A DNA stretch of 64,000 nucleotides from Collimonas fungivorans (lineage in GTDB: Bacteria; Pseudomonadota; Gammaproteobacteria; Burkholderiales; Burkholderiaceae_D): positions 4,588,001 to 4,652,000 of the forward strand of contig NZ_CP013232.1 of NCBI RefSeq assembly GCF_001584145.1. Direction: 5' to 3'. This document shows positions 34,898 to 44,651 of this stretch, piece by piece. The position numbers and the translations under genes are program-made. How positions within the stretch are numbered: the stretch's first letter is position 1; each line of letters begins with the position of its first letter. Under the pieces are notes generated by a model, which was not told the DNA's origin, did no database searches, and worked only from the letters and a program-made list of their open reading frames with translations.

Positions 34898-35308
34898 ATG
34901 AGAATCCTCCATACCATGCTGCGCGTCGGCAACCTGCAACGTTCCATCGATTTCTACACCAAGGTGCTGGGCATGAAACTGCTGCGCACCAACGATAATC
35001 CCGAATACAAATACACCTTGGCTTTTGTCGGTTACGGCAGCAATCCCGATCATGCCGAACTCGAACTGACCTATAACTATGGCGTTGAAAGCTATGACCA
35101 GGGTACGGCTTTCGGGCACATGGCGGTGGCGGTCGAAGATGCCTATAAAGCCTGCGCCGACGTCAAGGCACAAGGCGGCAACGTGACGCGCGAAGCCGGG
35201 CCGGTGAAGGGCGGCAGCACTGTGATCGCTTTTGTCCAGGATCCCGACGGCTATAAAATCGAACTGATCGAGCGCAAGGAAGGGATTTCCGCCAGCGCTG
35301 CTTTATAA
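34898..35308 (+). CDS. gloA: lactoylglutathione lyase (glyoxalase I)
   Basis: Converts the methylglyoxal-glutathione adduct to S-lactoylglutathione. 136 residues, very close to E. coli GloA in pattern. Metal ligands are H5 (ILHTMLRV), Glu in [10 protein letters not shown], His in FGHMAVAV and Glu in YKIELIERK. It has the nickel-type short form without the eukaryotic insertions. It has its own short upstream region. Confidence 0.97.
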   Translation: MRILHTMLRVGNLQRSIDFYTKVLGMKLLRTNDNPEYKYTLAFVGYGSNPDHAELELTYNYGVESYDQGTAFGHMAVAVEDAYKACADVKAQGGNVTREAGPVKGGSTVIAFVQDPDGYKIELIERKEGISASAAL

Positions 35309-35772
35309 GCCCCAACAGCAAAAAATAGGCAGTACGCCAGCAATCATCATCCGCCGCCTGGCGGATGTATTTTATGCACCATGCACACACGTGCTGTAGC
35401 GTCAGGTTTGCAGCAAAGCATTCATCGACGGCGCCCATCTCCTGGACTGATCGCATCCTGCCGCTAGCCTGATCCAAGAACCATGCGCGGCTTTGCTGTG
35501 CCGCCGCCCCACCTCATCGATGCCGCCACCGCGGCTCCCTCTCCAGCGGTAGCGCTCGTCAGATCGCGTCTCTGCGATTTCTCATCTGCCGCATTGCATT
35601 TTAAAAACGCAAAGCTCAAGCCGATCCGGCCAGCTCCGGCATCGCTCCTTCATTGCCTGATCAGACCCTGGAAAAAACCTACGGAAATCTCGGAATTTTC
35701 CTATTCCCGAGACAAAAAATGCATTCCATGCTTCCACTGCAGTTATCAGAAAAACATACAAAAGGAGTCATC
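35309..35772. other. leader region of the trimeric autotransporter
   Basis: About 460 bp without a gene. CATCCGCC/GGCGGATG (35348-35367) followed by TATTTTAT may terminate gloA. A second hairpin, TCTCGGAAT/ATTCCCGAGA with one bulged C (35688-35712), sits about 60 bases before the adhesin ATG and could be a regulatory mRNA structure. No clear -35/-10 pair is seen. Confidence 0.4.
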
Positions 35773-38688
35773 ATGAATCAGTCATATCGCGTAGTTTGGC
35801 AAGCGTCCGCGAATACTTGCCGTGTCGTCTCGGAACTGGCAAAAGCAAAAGGGAAATCCACATCCCGCAAGACAGGACGCGCCAAAATGCTGGTCCGTAT
35901 CGCCGCAGTCAGCCTCGGCATGCTGGGAGCGGACGCCGCGCTTGCCAATGCCGAAACCACAGAAGAAGCAGGCGCCGGCAACCAGTTTCAGGTCAGCTGC
36001 CTTGGTGCGGACGAGCGTACACAACGCCATCGGAACGCCAGCGATAAAAATGACTGCAAGGACAGCACCGCCAAAATCAATCCTGACAGCTCTACGGCTG
36101 CGCGGCAAGGACAGATCACCACCTCGCCGACTCCTTACAATAGCGAGCAAGCCACTACACGGTTTGCCGCACCTTCCCCTGCTTCCGGCATCGAACTCGT
36201 CGCCGAAGCCACTGACGCACGCACTACAACCGGAAGCAACGCGAAGCCCGACGCCGTCGACAGCATCTCCGCGGGCAAAGCCGGCAGCGAACGGCAGATC
36301 ACCAATCTTGCCGCAGGAACCAGGGACACTGATGCGGTCAATCTCGGGCAAGTAAAGCTATTGGCAGGTGACGGCAGCAGCCAGCGCTACCTCCAGGTCA
36401 ACGGCAAGAACGACAGTAGCGACAATGCCCTGGCCAGCGGCTACAACGCCGCCGCAATCGGCGTCCAGGCAGCGGCGACCGGGGCCGGCGCAACGGCGCT
36501 CGGTTCTCAAAGTCATGCCCTGGGCGATTACAGCATCTCCAGCGGCTATGGTTCAGTCGCCAGAGGCGACAACAGCATTGCTTCCGGTTATTCCGCTGTG
36601 GCCAACGACGAAGCAGCCATTGCCATAGGAAAATTCAGCACAGCCAAAGGTGCCCGCAGCGTCGCTATAGGCGCCAATAGCATGGCAAGCAATGTCGATG
36701 CCTCAGCGGCAGGCGCATTTAGCAGCGCAACAGGGATTGGCGCATCGGCATTCGGCGCCCACGCCTTGGCCGGAGGCGACTATAGCATCGTGGCAGGCAG
36801 CAACGCTCAGGCGCTGGGAGAGGCGAGCAGCGCTTTTGGCGGCGACGCAAATGCGACTGCCTACGGCAGTAGCGCCATCGGCGCCAGCGCCCGGGCCGCC
36901 GGCATCGGTTCGGTCGCGGTCGGCATTAACGCCAACGCCACGGCCCTGGAAAGCAGTGCGTTGGGTGCCGATAGCGTCGCAAAAGCTTACCGCTCTACCG
37001 CCGTCGGTTCACAATCCTATGCCGCTGAAGATCACAGTGCCGCTTTCGGCGCAAGTGCTGCAGCGCTGGCCATCAATAGCAGCGCAATAGGCGCCGCCAG
37101 CCGGGCCGAAGCCAACAATAGTGTCGCGCTGGGGGTCGATTCCGTGGCTGACCGCGCCAACTCGGTGTCGGTCGGCAGTGCCGGCAACCAGCGTCAGATT
37201 GCCAATGTCGCAGCGGGCACGGAAGCTGGCGATGCCATCAACAAAGGGCAACTGGATACCCTGGCTGACAGCGTCGGCAGCGCCAGTCATTATTTCGCGG
37301 TCAACGGCAGCAACGATGGCAGCAACAATGCCACGGCATCGGGTGACAACAGCATGGCGGCCGGCTCGTCGGCGTCGGCCGTGGGCGATGGCGCCAGCGC
37401 ATTCGGCACCAGCACCTTGGCTGCTGGAACAGGTTCGCTGGCCTTGGGTGCTGGCGCTACTGCTATATCGGATCCGGACAGCGATGCCAATATAGCCATC
37501 GGCGCCAATGCGCGGGCGATGAACCCTGCCGGCGGCGGCATCGCCATCGGTACCGACGCCGCAGTGCAAGCCAGCGGCATTGCCATGGGTACTTCCGCAT
37601 TAGCTTATGGCAGCGGCAGCCTTGCCTTGGGCGCGACGACTGTTGCCGAAGGCAATAACTCCATAGCGATTGGCGGTAGCTATGAATTTATAGACGGCGA
37701 CGATCCCGGGGTGGTCGAAGGCACCACTGCCCTTGGCAGGAACAGTGTTGCCTTGGGAGCCAGCGCGCGGGCCAACGGCGACAACAGTGTCGCCATCGGC
37801 CCGCGTGCGACAGCCAGCGGCAGCGGCTCGGTAGCCCTGGGCCTGCTCTCGTACGCAGACCGCGACAATACCGTATCGGTGGGCAACAGCCTGACCGGAA
37901 GCACGCGCCAGATCACCAACGTGCAAGCCGGAACGGAAGATCATGACGCCGTCAACCTACAGCAAATGAACAGCGCCATTGGCGGCGTCAGCGGCAGTCT
38001 CGACAGCGTTGCAAACATGCTGGGCGGTGGCGCGATGATGGGATCAAACGGCTTTACCGGTCCGGTTTTCGCTATCCAAGGCAGCAACTACCACACTGTC
38101 GGCGATGCGTTCGGTGCGTTGGACGGCGCCCTGGACTCTCTCGGCAATCGCGTCAGCGATCTGGAAAACGGCAAGACGCAGGCCTTGGCGCAAGACGTCA
38201 AACCAGTGGCGAAAATGTCGCGTGAGGCCGCGCCATCGACCAACGGCGTCAACGCTGAGGCCGACAGCGGCAAGGATATCGCGACCCAGGATCAAGTCGA
38301 AGAAGTCCGGGACTATGCCGATGCCGGCGACAAACAGACTTTAAGCAGCGCTAATCAATATACCGATAGCAAGATGGCGGACAAGGTCAGCCAGAGCGAC
38401 TTCAACGAGTTCAAGGGCAATGTCGACCAGCGCTTTGACAAGGTCAACAAGCGGATCAGCCGCGTCGGCGCCATGGCCAGCGCGATGGCCGGCATGGCGG
38501 GCGCCATCGCTGCAGCCCCCGCCAACGAAAACCGCGTCAGTGCAGCGCTCGGTGGGTACGGCGGGCAAACGGCGCTATCGTTGGGCTATGCTAAACGCAT
38601 CTCCAACAGAGGCGCGGTACTGATCGGCGGCTCGATTGCCAGCGGCGGCGAATCCAGCGGTACGGTCGGCGTCAGTTTCGGCTGGTAA
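35773..38688 (+). CDS. YadA-type trimeric autotransporter adhesin
   Basis: 971 residues from ATG 35773 with AAGGAG upstream. The N-terminus is an extended signal peptide region (MNQSYRVVWQ...VVSELAKAKGK) followed by a hydrophobic core ending ALANA (about 59). Residues 60-165 are a Ser/Thr-rich spacer with two cysteines. Three blocks of YadA-head 14-residue repeats (A-x-G-x-x-S-x-A) follow, each near a neck motif of the type RQITNLAAGTxxxDAVN (about 167, 465, 702). A short coiled-coil stalk runs about 847-896. The YadA membrane anchor (about 897-971) ends in FGW. It is secreted type Vc and binds host or surface ligands. The ligand is unknown. Confidence 0.94.
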   Translation: MNQSYRVVWQASANTCRVVSELAKAKGKSTSRKTGRAKMLVRIAAVSLGMLGADAALANAETTEEAGAGNQFQVSCLGADERTQRHRNASDKNDCKDSTAKINPDSSTAARQGQITTSPTPYNSEQATTRFAAPSPASGIELVAEATDARTTTGSNAKPDAVDSISAGKAGSERQITNLAAGTRDTDAVNLGQVKLLAGDGSSQRYLQVNGKNDSSDNALASGYNAAAIGVQAAATGAGATALGSQSHALGDYSISSGYGSVARGDNSIASGYSAVANDEAAIAIGKFSTAKGARSVAIGANSMASNVDASAAGAFSSATGIGASAFGAHALAGGDYSIVAGSNAQALGEASSAFGGDANATAYGSSAIGASARAAGIGSVAVGINANATALESSALGADSVAKAYRSTAVGSQSYAAEDHSAAFGASAAALAINSSAIGAASRAEANNSVALGVDSVADRANSVSVGSAGNQRQIANVAAGTEAGDAINKGQLDTLADSVGSASHYFAVNGSNDGSNNATASGDNSMAAGSSASAVGDGASAFGTSTLAAGTGSLALGAGATAISDPDSDANIAIGANARAMNPAGGGIAIGTDAAVQASGIAMGTSALAYGSGSLALGATTVAEGNNSIAIGGSYEFIDGDDPGVVEGTTALGRNSVALGASARANGDNSVAIGPRATASGSGSVALGLLSYADRDNTVSVGNSLTGSTRQITNVQAGTEDHDAVNLQQMNSAIGGVSGSLDSVANMLGGGAMMGSNGFTGPVFAIQGSNYHTVGDAFGALDGALDSLGNRVSDLENGKTQALAQDVKPVAKMSREAAPSTNGVNAEADSGKDIATQDQVEEVRDYADAGDKQTLSSANQYTDSKMADKVSQSDFNEFKGNVDQRFDKVNKRISRVGAMASAMAGMAGAIAAAPANENRVSAALGGYGGQTALSLGYAKRISNRGAVLIGGSIASGGESSGTVGVSFGW

Positions 38689-38710
38689 GGCAGTAAAGTA
38701 AGCGGGTATC

Positions 38711-38734
38711 CCTTCTCTCGCTAGCGAGAGAAGG
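38711..38734. terminator. 24-bp perfect palindrome between the adhesin and rsmA
   Basis: CCTTCTCTCGCT and its exact complement adjoin with no loop bases. It lies 22 bp after the adhesin stop and 5 bp before the rsmA stop on the other strand. It may end both transcripts, though no T-run follows on either side. Confidence 0.5.
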
Positions 38735-38739
38735 AATCT

Positions 38740-39513
38740 TCATGGCAAGCGGTTCGCCAATGCCACGAACAATTCCATCGATACGGTTTCCGGCCGCGCT
38801 TGCGGATCGACGCCGGCATCCACCAGGTCATTTTCGGTAAACATGCCGGCCAGGCAGTTCCTGATCACCTTGCGTCTTTGCGTGAAAGCTTTCAGCACCA
38901 CGTCCTCCAGTTTTTTCTGGTCGCAAGCCAGCGGCTGCGCAATCGGAATCATCCGTACGATGGCGGATTCGACTTTCGGCGGCGGATCGAACGCAGTCGG
39001 CGGCACGATGAACATCAGCTGCATGCTGTAGCGCCATTGCAGCATCACCGACAAGCGGCCGAACGCCTTGGTGCCGGGCGCAGCAACCATGCGCTCGACC
39101 ACTTCCTTCTGCAGCATGAAATGCTGGTCTTGCACCTGCGGCGCGATCTGCGCCAGGTGGAACAGCAAGGGACTGGAAATGTTATAGGGAAGGTTTCCGA
39201 CCACGCGCAATTTACGCTCGCCGGCCAGGGGGATGCTGGCGAAATCGAATTTCAGCGCATCGGCGGAATGCACATGCAAGCGCGCCGGATCGAAATTCTT
39301 TTGCAGGCGCGCTACCAGGTCGCGATCGAGTTCGACCACATGCAGTTGCTGTAACGACTCCAGCAGCAAACGCGTCATGGCCGCCAGGCCCGGTCCGATT
39401 TCGACCATGTTGTCGTCGGCTTGCGGATCTATGGCGCTGATGATGTTGTACAGCACGGTGTCGTCGGTCAGGAAATTCTGGCCGAAACGCTTGCGGGGAA
39501 TGTGGTTCTTCAT
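38740..39513 (-). CDS. rsmA: 16S rRNA dimethyladenosine transferase RsmA (KsgA)
   Basis: Dimethylates A1518 and A1519 of 16S rRNA. 257 residues. It opens HIPRKRFGQNFLTDD, with SAM-binding VEIGPGLAAMTRLL, the catalytic motif NLPYNISSPLL (motif IV NLPY) and the C-terminal KAFTQRRKVIRNCLAGMF. Last gene of the lptD-surA-pdxA-rsmA operon, 74 bp after pdxA. Confidence 0.97.
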   Translation of the reverse strand: MKNHIPRKRFGQNFLTDDTVLYNIISAIDPQADDNMVEIGPGLAAMTRLLLESLQQLHVVELDRDLVARLQKNFDPARLHVHSADALKFDFASIPLAGERKLRVVGNLPYNISSPLLFHLAQIAPQVQDQHFMLQKEVVERMVAAPGTKAFGRLSVMLQWRYSMQLMFIVPPTAFDPPPKVESAIVRMIPIAQPLACDQKKLEDVVLKAFTQRRKVIRNCLAGMFTENDLVDAGVDPQARPETVSMELFVALANRLP

Positions 39514-39587
39514 ATTTTTCTTTAATGGCTAGAGGATGAAGCCGAAACAATCGCTGGGCGTCCAGAACGCCGGCGCGATGTGAAAGC

Positions 39588-40652
39588 TTACTCTTTCCCG
39601 GATTGGCTCGTGCGCACCATCTGCGCCGCAACGCTCAACGCCGCCAGCATGCTGCCGTGATCGGCCCGGCCCAGGCCGGCTGCAGCCAGGTCCAGCGCAG
39701 TGCCGTGGTCGACCGAGGTGCGGATGAACGGCAAGCCCAGCGTAATGTTGATGCCGTGTCCGAAGCTGGCGTATTTCAATACAGGCAAACCCTGGTCGTG
39801 GTACATCGCCAGTACGCAATCGGCATCCGCCAGGTATTTTTGCTGGAACAGGGTGTCGGCCGGATAAGGGCCGCTGACGGCGATGCCGCGCACCTTGGCC
39901 GCTTGCAAGGCCGGACTGATGATGTCGATTTCTTCGCGCCCCAGGTAACCGCCCTCGCCTGCATGCGGATTCAAACCGGTCACCAGGATGCGCGGCTGCG
40001 CCAGGCCGAATTTTTTCTGCAGGTCGGCGTGCAGGATATCGATGGTGCGGCTGAGGCTTTCAAAAGTGAGCGCCGCCGCTACCTCTTTCAAGGCCAGGTG
40101 GGTAGTCGCCAGCGCCACCCGCAGCGGCGGCGTGGTGCGGTCGGTAGCCAGCATCATGACTACTTGCGTGGTAGCGCTTTTTTCGGCGAGGTATTCGGTA
40201 TGGCCGGTGAACGGCACGCCGGCGTCATTGATTGTGCTTTTCTGCAGGGGCGCGGTAACCATGCCGTCAAATATGCCCTGCTGCGCGCCTGCGATGGCGA
40301 TATCCAGCGTCCGCAACACGGCGCGGCCGTTGCGCGCATCCAGCTGGCCCGGTCGTACATGCGCATCGAGGGGACAGTCGATCACAGCAATCTGGCCAAG
40401 GGGAAAATTCGGCAAGCCGTTGTTGCGCAAGGCCTGCTGCGACAATGCCACGAGCCGGATCTGCGGGTCGATCTCGGCCGCGATCATCGCCAGGAAAGCG
40501 GCATCGCCGATCAGCACGCTGTTGATTTCGGCGCGCAACTGCCAGGCAGCCCTGATCGATACTTCAGGGCCGATGCCCGCCGGCTCGCCGCAAGTGACGG
40601 CCAGTATCGGCCGACTTTGCGGTTTCAGCGGAACGGCGGACGGTTCAGACAT
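39588..40652 (-). CDS. pdxA: 4-hydroxythreonine-4-phosphate dehydrogenase PdxA
   Basis: NAD-dependent oxidation step in pyridoxal phosphate synthesis. 354 residues. Family segments: [17 protein letters not shown] near the start, [24 protein letters not shown] (metal His), [13 protein letters not shown] (metal His) and [17 protein letters not shown] (metal His/Asp). Length is slightly above E. coli (329) because of the N- and C-terminal tails. Operon with surA and rsmA. Confidence 0.97.
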   Translation of the reverse strand: MSEPSAVPLKPQSRPILAVTCGEPAGIGPEVSIRAAWQLRAEINSVLIGDAAFLAMIAAEIDPQIRLVALSQQALRNNGLPNFPLGQIAVIDCPLDAHVRPGQLDARNGRAVLRTLDIAIAGAQQGIFDGMVTAPLQKSTINDAGVPFTGHTEYLAEKSATTQVVMMLATDRTTPPLRVALATTHLALKEVAAALTFESLSRTIDILHADLQKKFGLAQPRILVTGLNPHAGEGGYLGREEIDIISPALQAAKVRGIAVSGPYPADTLFQQKYLADADCVLAMYHDQGLPVLKYASFGHGINITLGLPFIRTSVDHGTALDLAAAGLGRADHGSMLAALSVAAQMVRTSQSGKE

Positions 40653-40684
40653 GCACTACTCTCAAGGCAGGAGGACGCCAGCAA

Positions 40685-42115
40685 TCAGCGGTCGTCGCCG
40701 CGGTATTCCACATACGTCCGGTCACGCAGTTGGCGCAGCCAGTCGTTAGTAGCTTCCTCGGTCTTGCGTTCACGAATCGCCATCCGCGCAGTCAGGCGCT
40801 GGCGTTCCTTGGAGACGTCGTTGGCCTTGCGTTCCACCACCTGGATCAGGTGGTAGCCGAATGGCGACTCGATCGGATCGCTGATCTGGCCCGGTTTCAG
40901 CGCATCCATCGCGCGTTCGAATTCGGGTACGGTGTCGCCCGGGTAAACCCAGCCCAGGTCGCCGCCCTTGGAGGCCGACAAATCGTTCGAGTACAACTTG
41001 GCCAGATCTTCAAACGTCGCCGCCTTGTTGTCGATACGTTCCTTGAGATCGGCCAGGCGGCGCCGCGCTTCGGTTGCCGTCACGGTTGGCGTCACCTTGA
41101 TCAGGATATGGCGCACGTGGGTCTGCTGCACCGGCGCCGCTGCCGTGTCAGTCGCTGCTGCTGCGGCGGCTGCGCGCTTGTTAACCAGCTTGATGATATG
41201 AAAACCGTTGGCGCTTTTCAGGATGCTCGACACCTGGCCCGGATTCAAGTTCGCGACCGCCTCCACAAACAGCGCCGGCAAGCGGTCCTGTGCGCGCCAG
41301 CCCATGTCGCCGCCGGTCAGGGCGTCGCTGGCATCGGAATAGGCAGCGGCGACGGCGGCGAAGTTGCCGCCCGACTTGATCTGCTGCATGGCTTCTTCAG
41401 CACGTTTGGCGCGCTGTGCAATCTGCTCGGCCGAGGCATTTTCCGGCACCCGGACCAGGATCTGCGCCAGATCCAGTTCCTGGGCGGTTTGTTTGTTGGC
41501 GCTTTCAGCGGAAATGTAGTTGTCGACTTCAGATTCCGAAATCTGGATCTTGTTGTCGACTTCGCGTTCACGCAAGCGCTGCAACAGCATTTCCTGGCGG
41601 ATTTCTTCGCGGAAAGATGCGTAAGGAATCTTGTCCTGCGCCAGCTGCTTCTGGAAATCCCCCATCGACAGCTTGTTCTGTTCGGCGATCCGGCTGATCG
41701 CCCGGTCCAGCATGACGTCGTCCACCGACAAGCCGTTTTCTTTCGCCAGCTGCACTTCGGCGCGTTCCAGGATCATCCGTTCCAGCAATTGTTTTTGCAG
41801 TTCCGCAACCGGCGGCAATTCGATGTTCTGGGCGCGCATGCGTTGCACCACGTCGCTCATGCGTTTGGCCAATTCCTGCTGGGTAATCACGTCCGTGTTG
41901 ACCACCGCGACAATCGCGTCGACAGTCTGCGGATTGGCCTTGGCCAGAGCTGGCTTGGCGGCCGGTGCAGCAGTTGGCGCAACCGCTGGCGGCGCAGTTT
42001 GCGCCGTCGATGCGGCTTGGGCCCAGGCGCCGCCGGCAGTAACCGACAACAGCGAGAATGCCATTGCAGCGAGTTGGATTTGATTGGTTTTACGCATAAT
42101 TGGAAAAACGTTCAT
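40685..42115 (-). CDS. surA: periplasmic chaperone/peptidyl-prolyl isomerase SurA
   Basis: Escorts outer-membrane proteins, including LptD made just upstream. 476 residues from ATG 42115 (MNVFPIMRKTNQIQLAAM). Reading from TTG 42136 would make it overlap lptD, and MRKTNQ at 42097 is also possible; none has a clear ribosome site. Signal peptide about 1-33 (GGAWA). An Ala/Pro-rich stretch, the SurA N domain (VDAIVAVVNTDVITQQELAKRM) and two parvulin domains (HILIKVTP..., and the first with LAQILVRVPENAS) follow. Length is near the 428 of E. coli plus an insertion. Confidence 0.95.
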   Translation of the reverse strand: MNVFPIMRKTNQIQLAAMAFSLLSVTAGGAWAQAASTAQTAPPAVAPTAAPAAKPALAKANPQTVDAIVAVVNTDVITQQELAKRMSDVVQRMRAQNIELPPVAELQKQLLERMILERAEVQLAKENGLSVDDVMLDRAISRIAEQNKLSMGDFQKQLAQDKIPYASFREEIRQEMLLQRLREREVDNKIQISESEVDNYISAESANKQTAQELDLAQILVRVPENASAEQIAQRAKRAEEAMQQIKSGGNFAAVAAAYSDASDALTGGDMGWRAQDRLPALFVEAVANLNPGQVSSILKSANGFHIIKLVNKRAAAAAAATDTAAAPVQQTHVRHILIKVTPTVTATEARRRLADLKERIDNKAATFEDLAKLYSNDLSASKGGDLGWVYPGDTVPEFERAMDALKPGQISDPIESPFGYHLIQVVERKANDVSKERQRLTARMAIRERKTEEATNDWLRQLRDRTYVEYRGDDR

Positions 42116-42132
42116 AAGTGAAAATGACGGAT

Positions 42133-44553
42133 TCAACGGCTAATGAAAGAGTCGGGTTGATTAACATTCTGATAACCTGGGACACTGCTGCGCAGGGCTT
42201 GGATCGGATTGGACCCGATGCTTGACAAACCATTCAACTCAAGTTGCACGAATATACCCGTAGTCGTGCGGGTTGACGAGGTCGGCGTACGTTGGCCGAC
42301 CACGCGGAACACCCAGCAGTCGGCCTTGTATTCCAGCCCCAGCAGGCTTTGCCCGACCGTTTTTTCCTGCAAGGAATAACTGACGCGGCCAACGCCATAC
42401 CAGCGGCGGCTCAGCGGCCATTGGGCGGATACGTCGAATTGCTTCAAGTATTTATTGTCCAGCAGCAGCGGATCGACGTTGTTGTGATCCAGCTGGTAGG
42501 AGAAATTGATGACTTTTTTCGGGCCCGGCTGCCATTTGATGTTGGAGCTGGCGCGCACCCACTGGTTATTACTCTGGCTGTACTGGATCGTATTGTCGAT
42601 ACCGAGCGCCTGCGTCACCTGCCCGCCTGCCGACAGCAGCAGATCCGAACGGCTGGTGGTGATCGTGTCGGTGGTGCCTCCCAATGTCACGCGCGGCGGG
42701 GTAAAGTAAAAGCGCTGGCCGATACCCAGGCGCAGGCGTTCTATGCCTGATTCCTCGATAAAACGCGAAATCACCGCGGCGGTCAGCTGGTTGGCGTCGC
42801 CGATGCGGTCATGGCCGCTATAACGGTTTTCAGTGAAGATTTGGGCAAAATTGAAATCCGCCACGCCGCTGTCGAACAACGGAAACTGGCTTTGATCGCG
42901 GTACGGCGTGCGCACATAGAACAGGCGCGGCTCCAGCGTCTGCGTCATTGGATTGCCAAAAAACTTTGCATCGCGCTCGAAAATCAAGCCGCTATCCAGC
43001 GAAAAAGTCGGCAACACTCGGCTATAGCTGTTTCCTAGCTGCGTCGCCCCCACCGGAATTGGGTTCGGGATGCCAAATTTATTCGGTGTGATGTTATAGG
43101 AGGTTGCATCCAGCTGGATTTTTGGCGTAATGAAATAGCCAGGGCGAATAATCGGATAAGAAAGCTGCGGGTTGATGTAGATGCGGTCGCCACCCAATGG
43201 CAGCAGGGTACTGCTATTTTGCGGGAAGTCGTATTGGCTATTCCTGAAGCGGGTGTACTGCGCATTCACGGTCCAGTCAAAACCATAGATGTCCTGCTTG
43301 CCCGCGGTCAGGGTGACTTGCGGCAAGCGGTCATAGGGACGGCTGAGCGTTGGATTGCCGTTGGAATCAAAATCCTGCAATATCTGATAGCGCGAAGCCA
43401 GCGCCGCCACGCTCCAGAATGAACCGCTATAGTTCAGATCGAATTCGCGATTCAACGTCCGTGCCGAACTCTGGGTGATCGAACGTGTGAAATCATCGGG
43501 ATAATTATTATCCGAAGCAAAATTGACATTCCAGCCCATGGTTAAACCAGGCGCCAGCGTCTGCGTGTGGATCGATTGCACTGCATAACGATTGGTCTTG
43601 GTCAGCTTATCGTCCGGCAGGTACTCAATCTTGGTTTGTCCGCTGTAGCCATCCCCTATGTAGCGTGCATCTCCGCCCATTTGCAAACCGCGCTGGGTAA
43701 TGATGTTGGGGTACAGCGTGAAATCGCGGTTAGGGGCGATATTGAAATAATAAGGCAGGTTGAACTCAAAACCGCCGTTGTTGGTGGTCCCTATAACCGG
43801 CGGCAAGACACCCGACTGGCGTTCATTCGACAAAGGAAAAGACAGCACCGGCGAACCAAGGATAGGCACGCTCTTGAAATACAGGACGCCGTTGTGGGCG
43901 ACCCCTTCGCCCAGGCCGCTGTCGACATCCAGCGTACTCGACTTGATATACCAGTCCGGCTTGGTGCTTGGGCAGGTGGTGTAAGTGCCGGTGATGATTT
44001 TTGACTTGTCCTCATCGATAAAATCGATGCGTTCCGCGCTGCCGTGGCCGTCGTTGGCCTTGAACCAGTAGGTCGGATTGGTCAGGAAACCTTGCCCGGA
44101 ATCCATGTTCAGCTTGAGATCGTCGCCGGTGTACTTGTCGCCGTAGCGGTTCATGCGCACGCAGCCATGGGCTTCCGCTTCGTTTTCGACAATCCGGTAA
44201 GTCGCCTTGTTGGACTTGACGTTGGTCTCGCCACGCGTCATGTCGACATCGTTATCCAGGTTGATCAGCCGGTCCGGACGGCCGGTCATCTGCTCGGCCT
44301 CTACCGTGGTCGGCGCATCGCTATCGTTGACGCGCGGCGGCTTGGCGCTGTTTTGGGTGGTGGGAACAGTCGGCGTGACCGTTTCAGTGGTTTGCGCCCA
44401 TGCCCAGATAGGCATGGATGCCGCCGCGACGACCGAAGCCACCAGGACAGTCATGCGCCGCAAGGCAGGCAATTGGGACGCGGCCCCGCCGAACGCGGCC
44501 CGACCTGGACGTGACTGGGATTGCTTAGGGAGCGCTGAGGAGGACCGGGTCAT
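42133..44553 (-). CDS. lptD: LPS-assembly protein LptD
   Basis: Outer-membrane barrel that, with LptE, inserts lipopolysaccharide at the cell surface. 806 residues. Leader to about 54 (WAWAQ), OstA/LptA-like jellyroll about 80-220 (VEAEQMTGRPDRLINL), then a 26-strand barrel. Cysteines at AHGCVR and TTCPST in the N-domain and in ADCWVF in the barrel are candidates for the disulfides that gate maturation. It is first of its operon. The divergent 98-bp gap to amgK must carry both promoters. Confidence 0.96.
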   Translation of the reverse strand: MTRSSSALPKQSQSRPGRAAFGGAASQLPALRRMTVLVASVVAAASMPIWAWAQTTETVTPTVPTTQNSAKPPRVNDSDAPTTVEAEQMTGRPDRLINLDNDVDMTRGETNVKSNKATYRIVENEAEAHGCVRMNRYGDKYTGDDLKLNMDSGQGFLTNPTYWFKANDGHGSAERIDFIDEDKSKIITGTYTTCPSTKPDWYIKSSTLDVDSGLGEGVAHNGVLYFKSVPILGSPVLSFPLSNERQSGVLPPVIGTTNNGGFEFNLPYYFNIAPNRDFTLYPNIITQRGLQMGGDARYIGDGYSGQTKIEYLPDDKLTKTNRYAVQSIHTQTLAPGLTMGWNVNFASDNNYPDDFTRSITQSSARTLNREFDLNYSGSFWSVAALASRYQILQDFDSNGNPTLSRPYDRLPQVTLTAGKQDIYGFDWTVNAQYTRFRNSQYDFPQNSSTLLPLGGDRIYINPQLSYPIIRPGYFITPKIQLDATSYNITPNKFGIPNPIPVGATQLGNSYSRVLPTFSLDSGLIFERDAKFFGNPMTQTLEPRLFYVRTPYRDQSQFPLFDSGVADFNFAQIFTENRYSGHDRIGDANQLTAAVISRFIEESGIERLRLGIGQRFYFTPPRVTLGGTTDTITTSRSDLLLSAGGQVTQALGIDNTIQYSQSNNQWVRASSNIKWQPGPKKVINFSYQLDHNNVDPLLLDNKYLKQFDVSAQWPLSRRWYGVGRVSYSLQEKTVGQSLLGLEYKADCWVFRVVGQRTPTSSTRTTTGIFVQLELNGLSSIGSNPIQALRSSVPGYQNVNQPDSFISR

Positions 44554-44651
44554 GAAATGAATTTGGCAAACACCATAGCAGGCGATTTTTTGAAATTAAT
44601 CCCTTATTATATGGGAACTCACCACCGATAACTGTAATACTGGATTGCTCA

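Noticed and set aside
36420..37870. Many similar short repeats in the autotransporter
   Set aside because: They code for YadA-head repeats and diverge at the DNA level; not tandem DNA repeats or CRISPR.
40730..42121. 463-codon frame opposite surA
   Set aside because: His/Gln/Arg-rich shadow; the minus strand has the signal peptide and parvulin domains.
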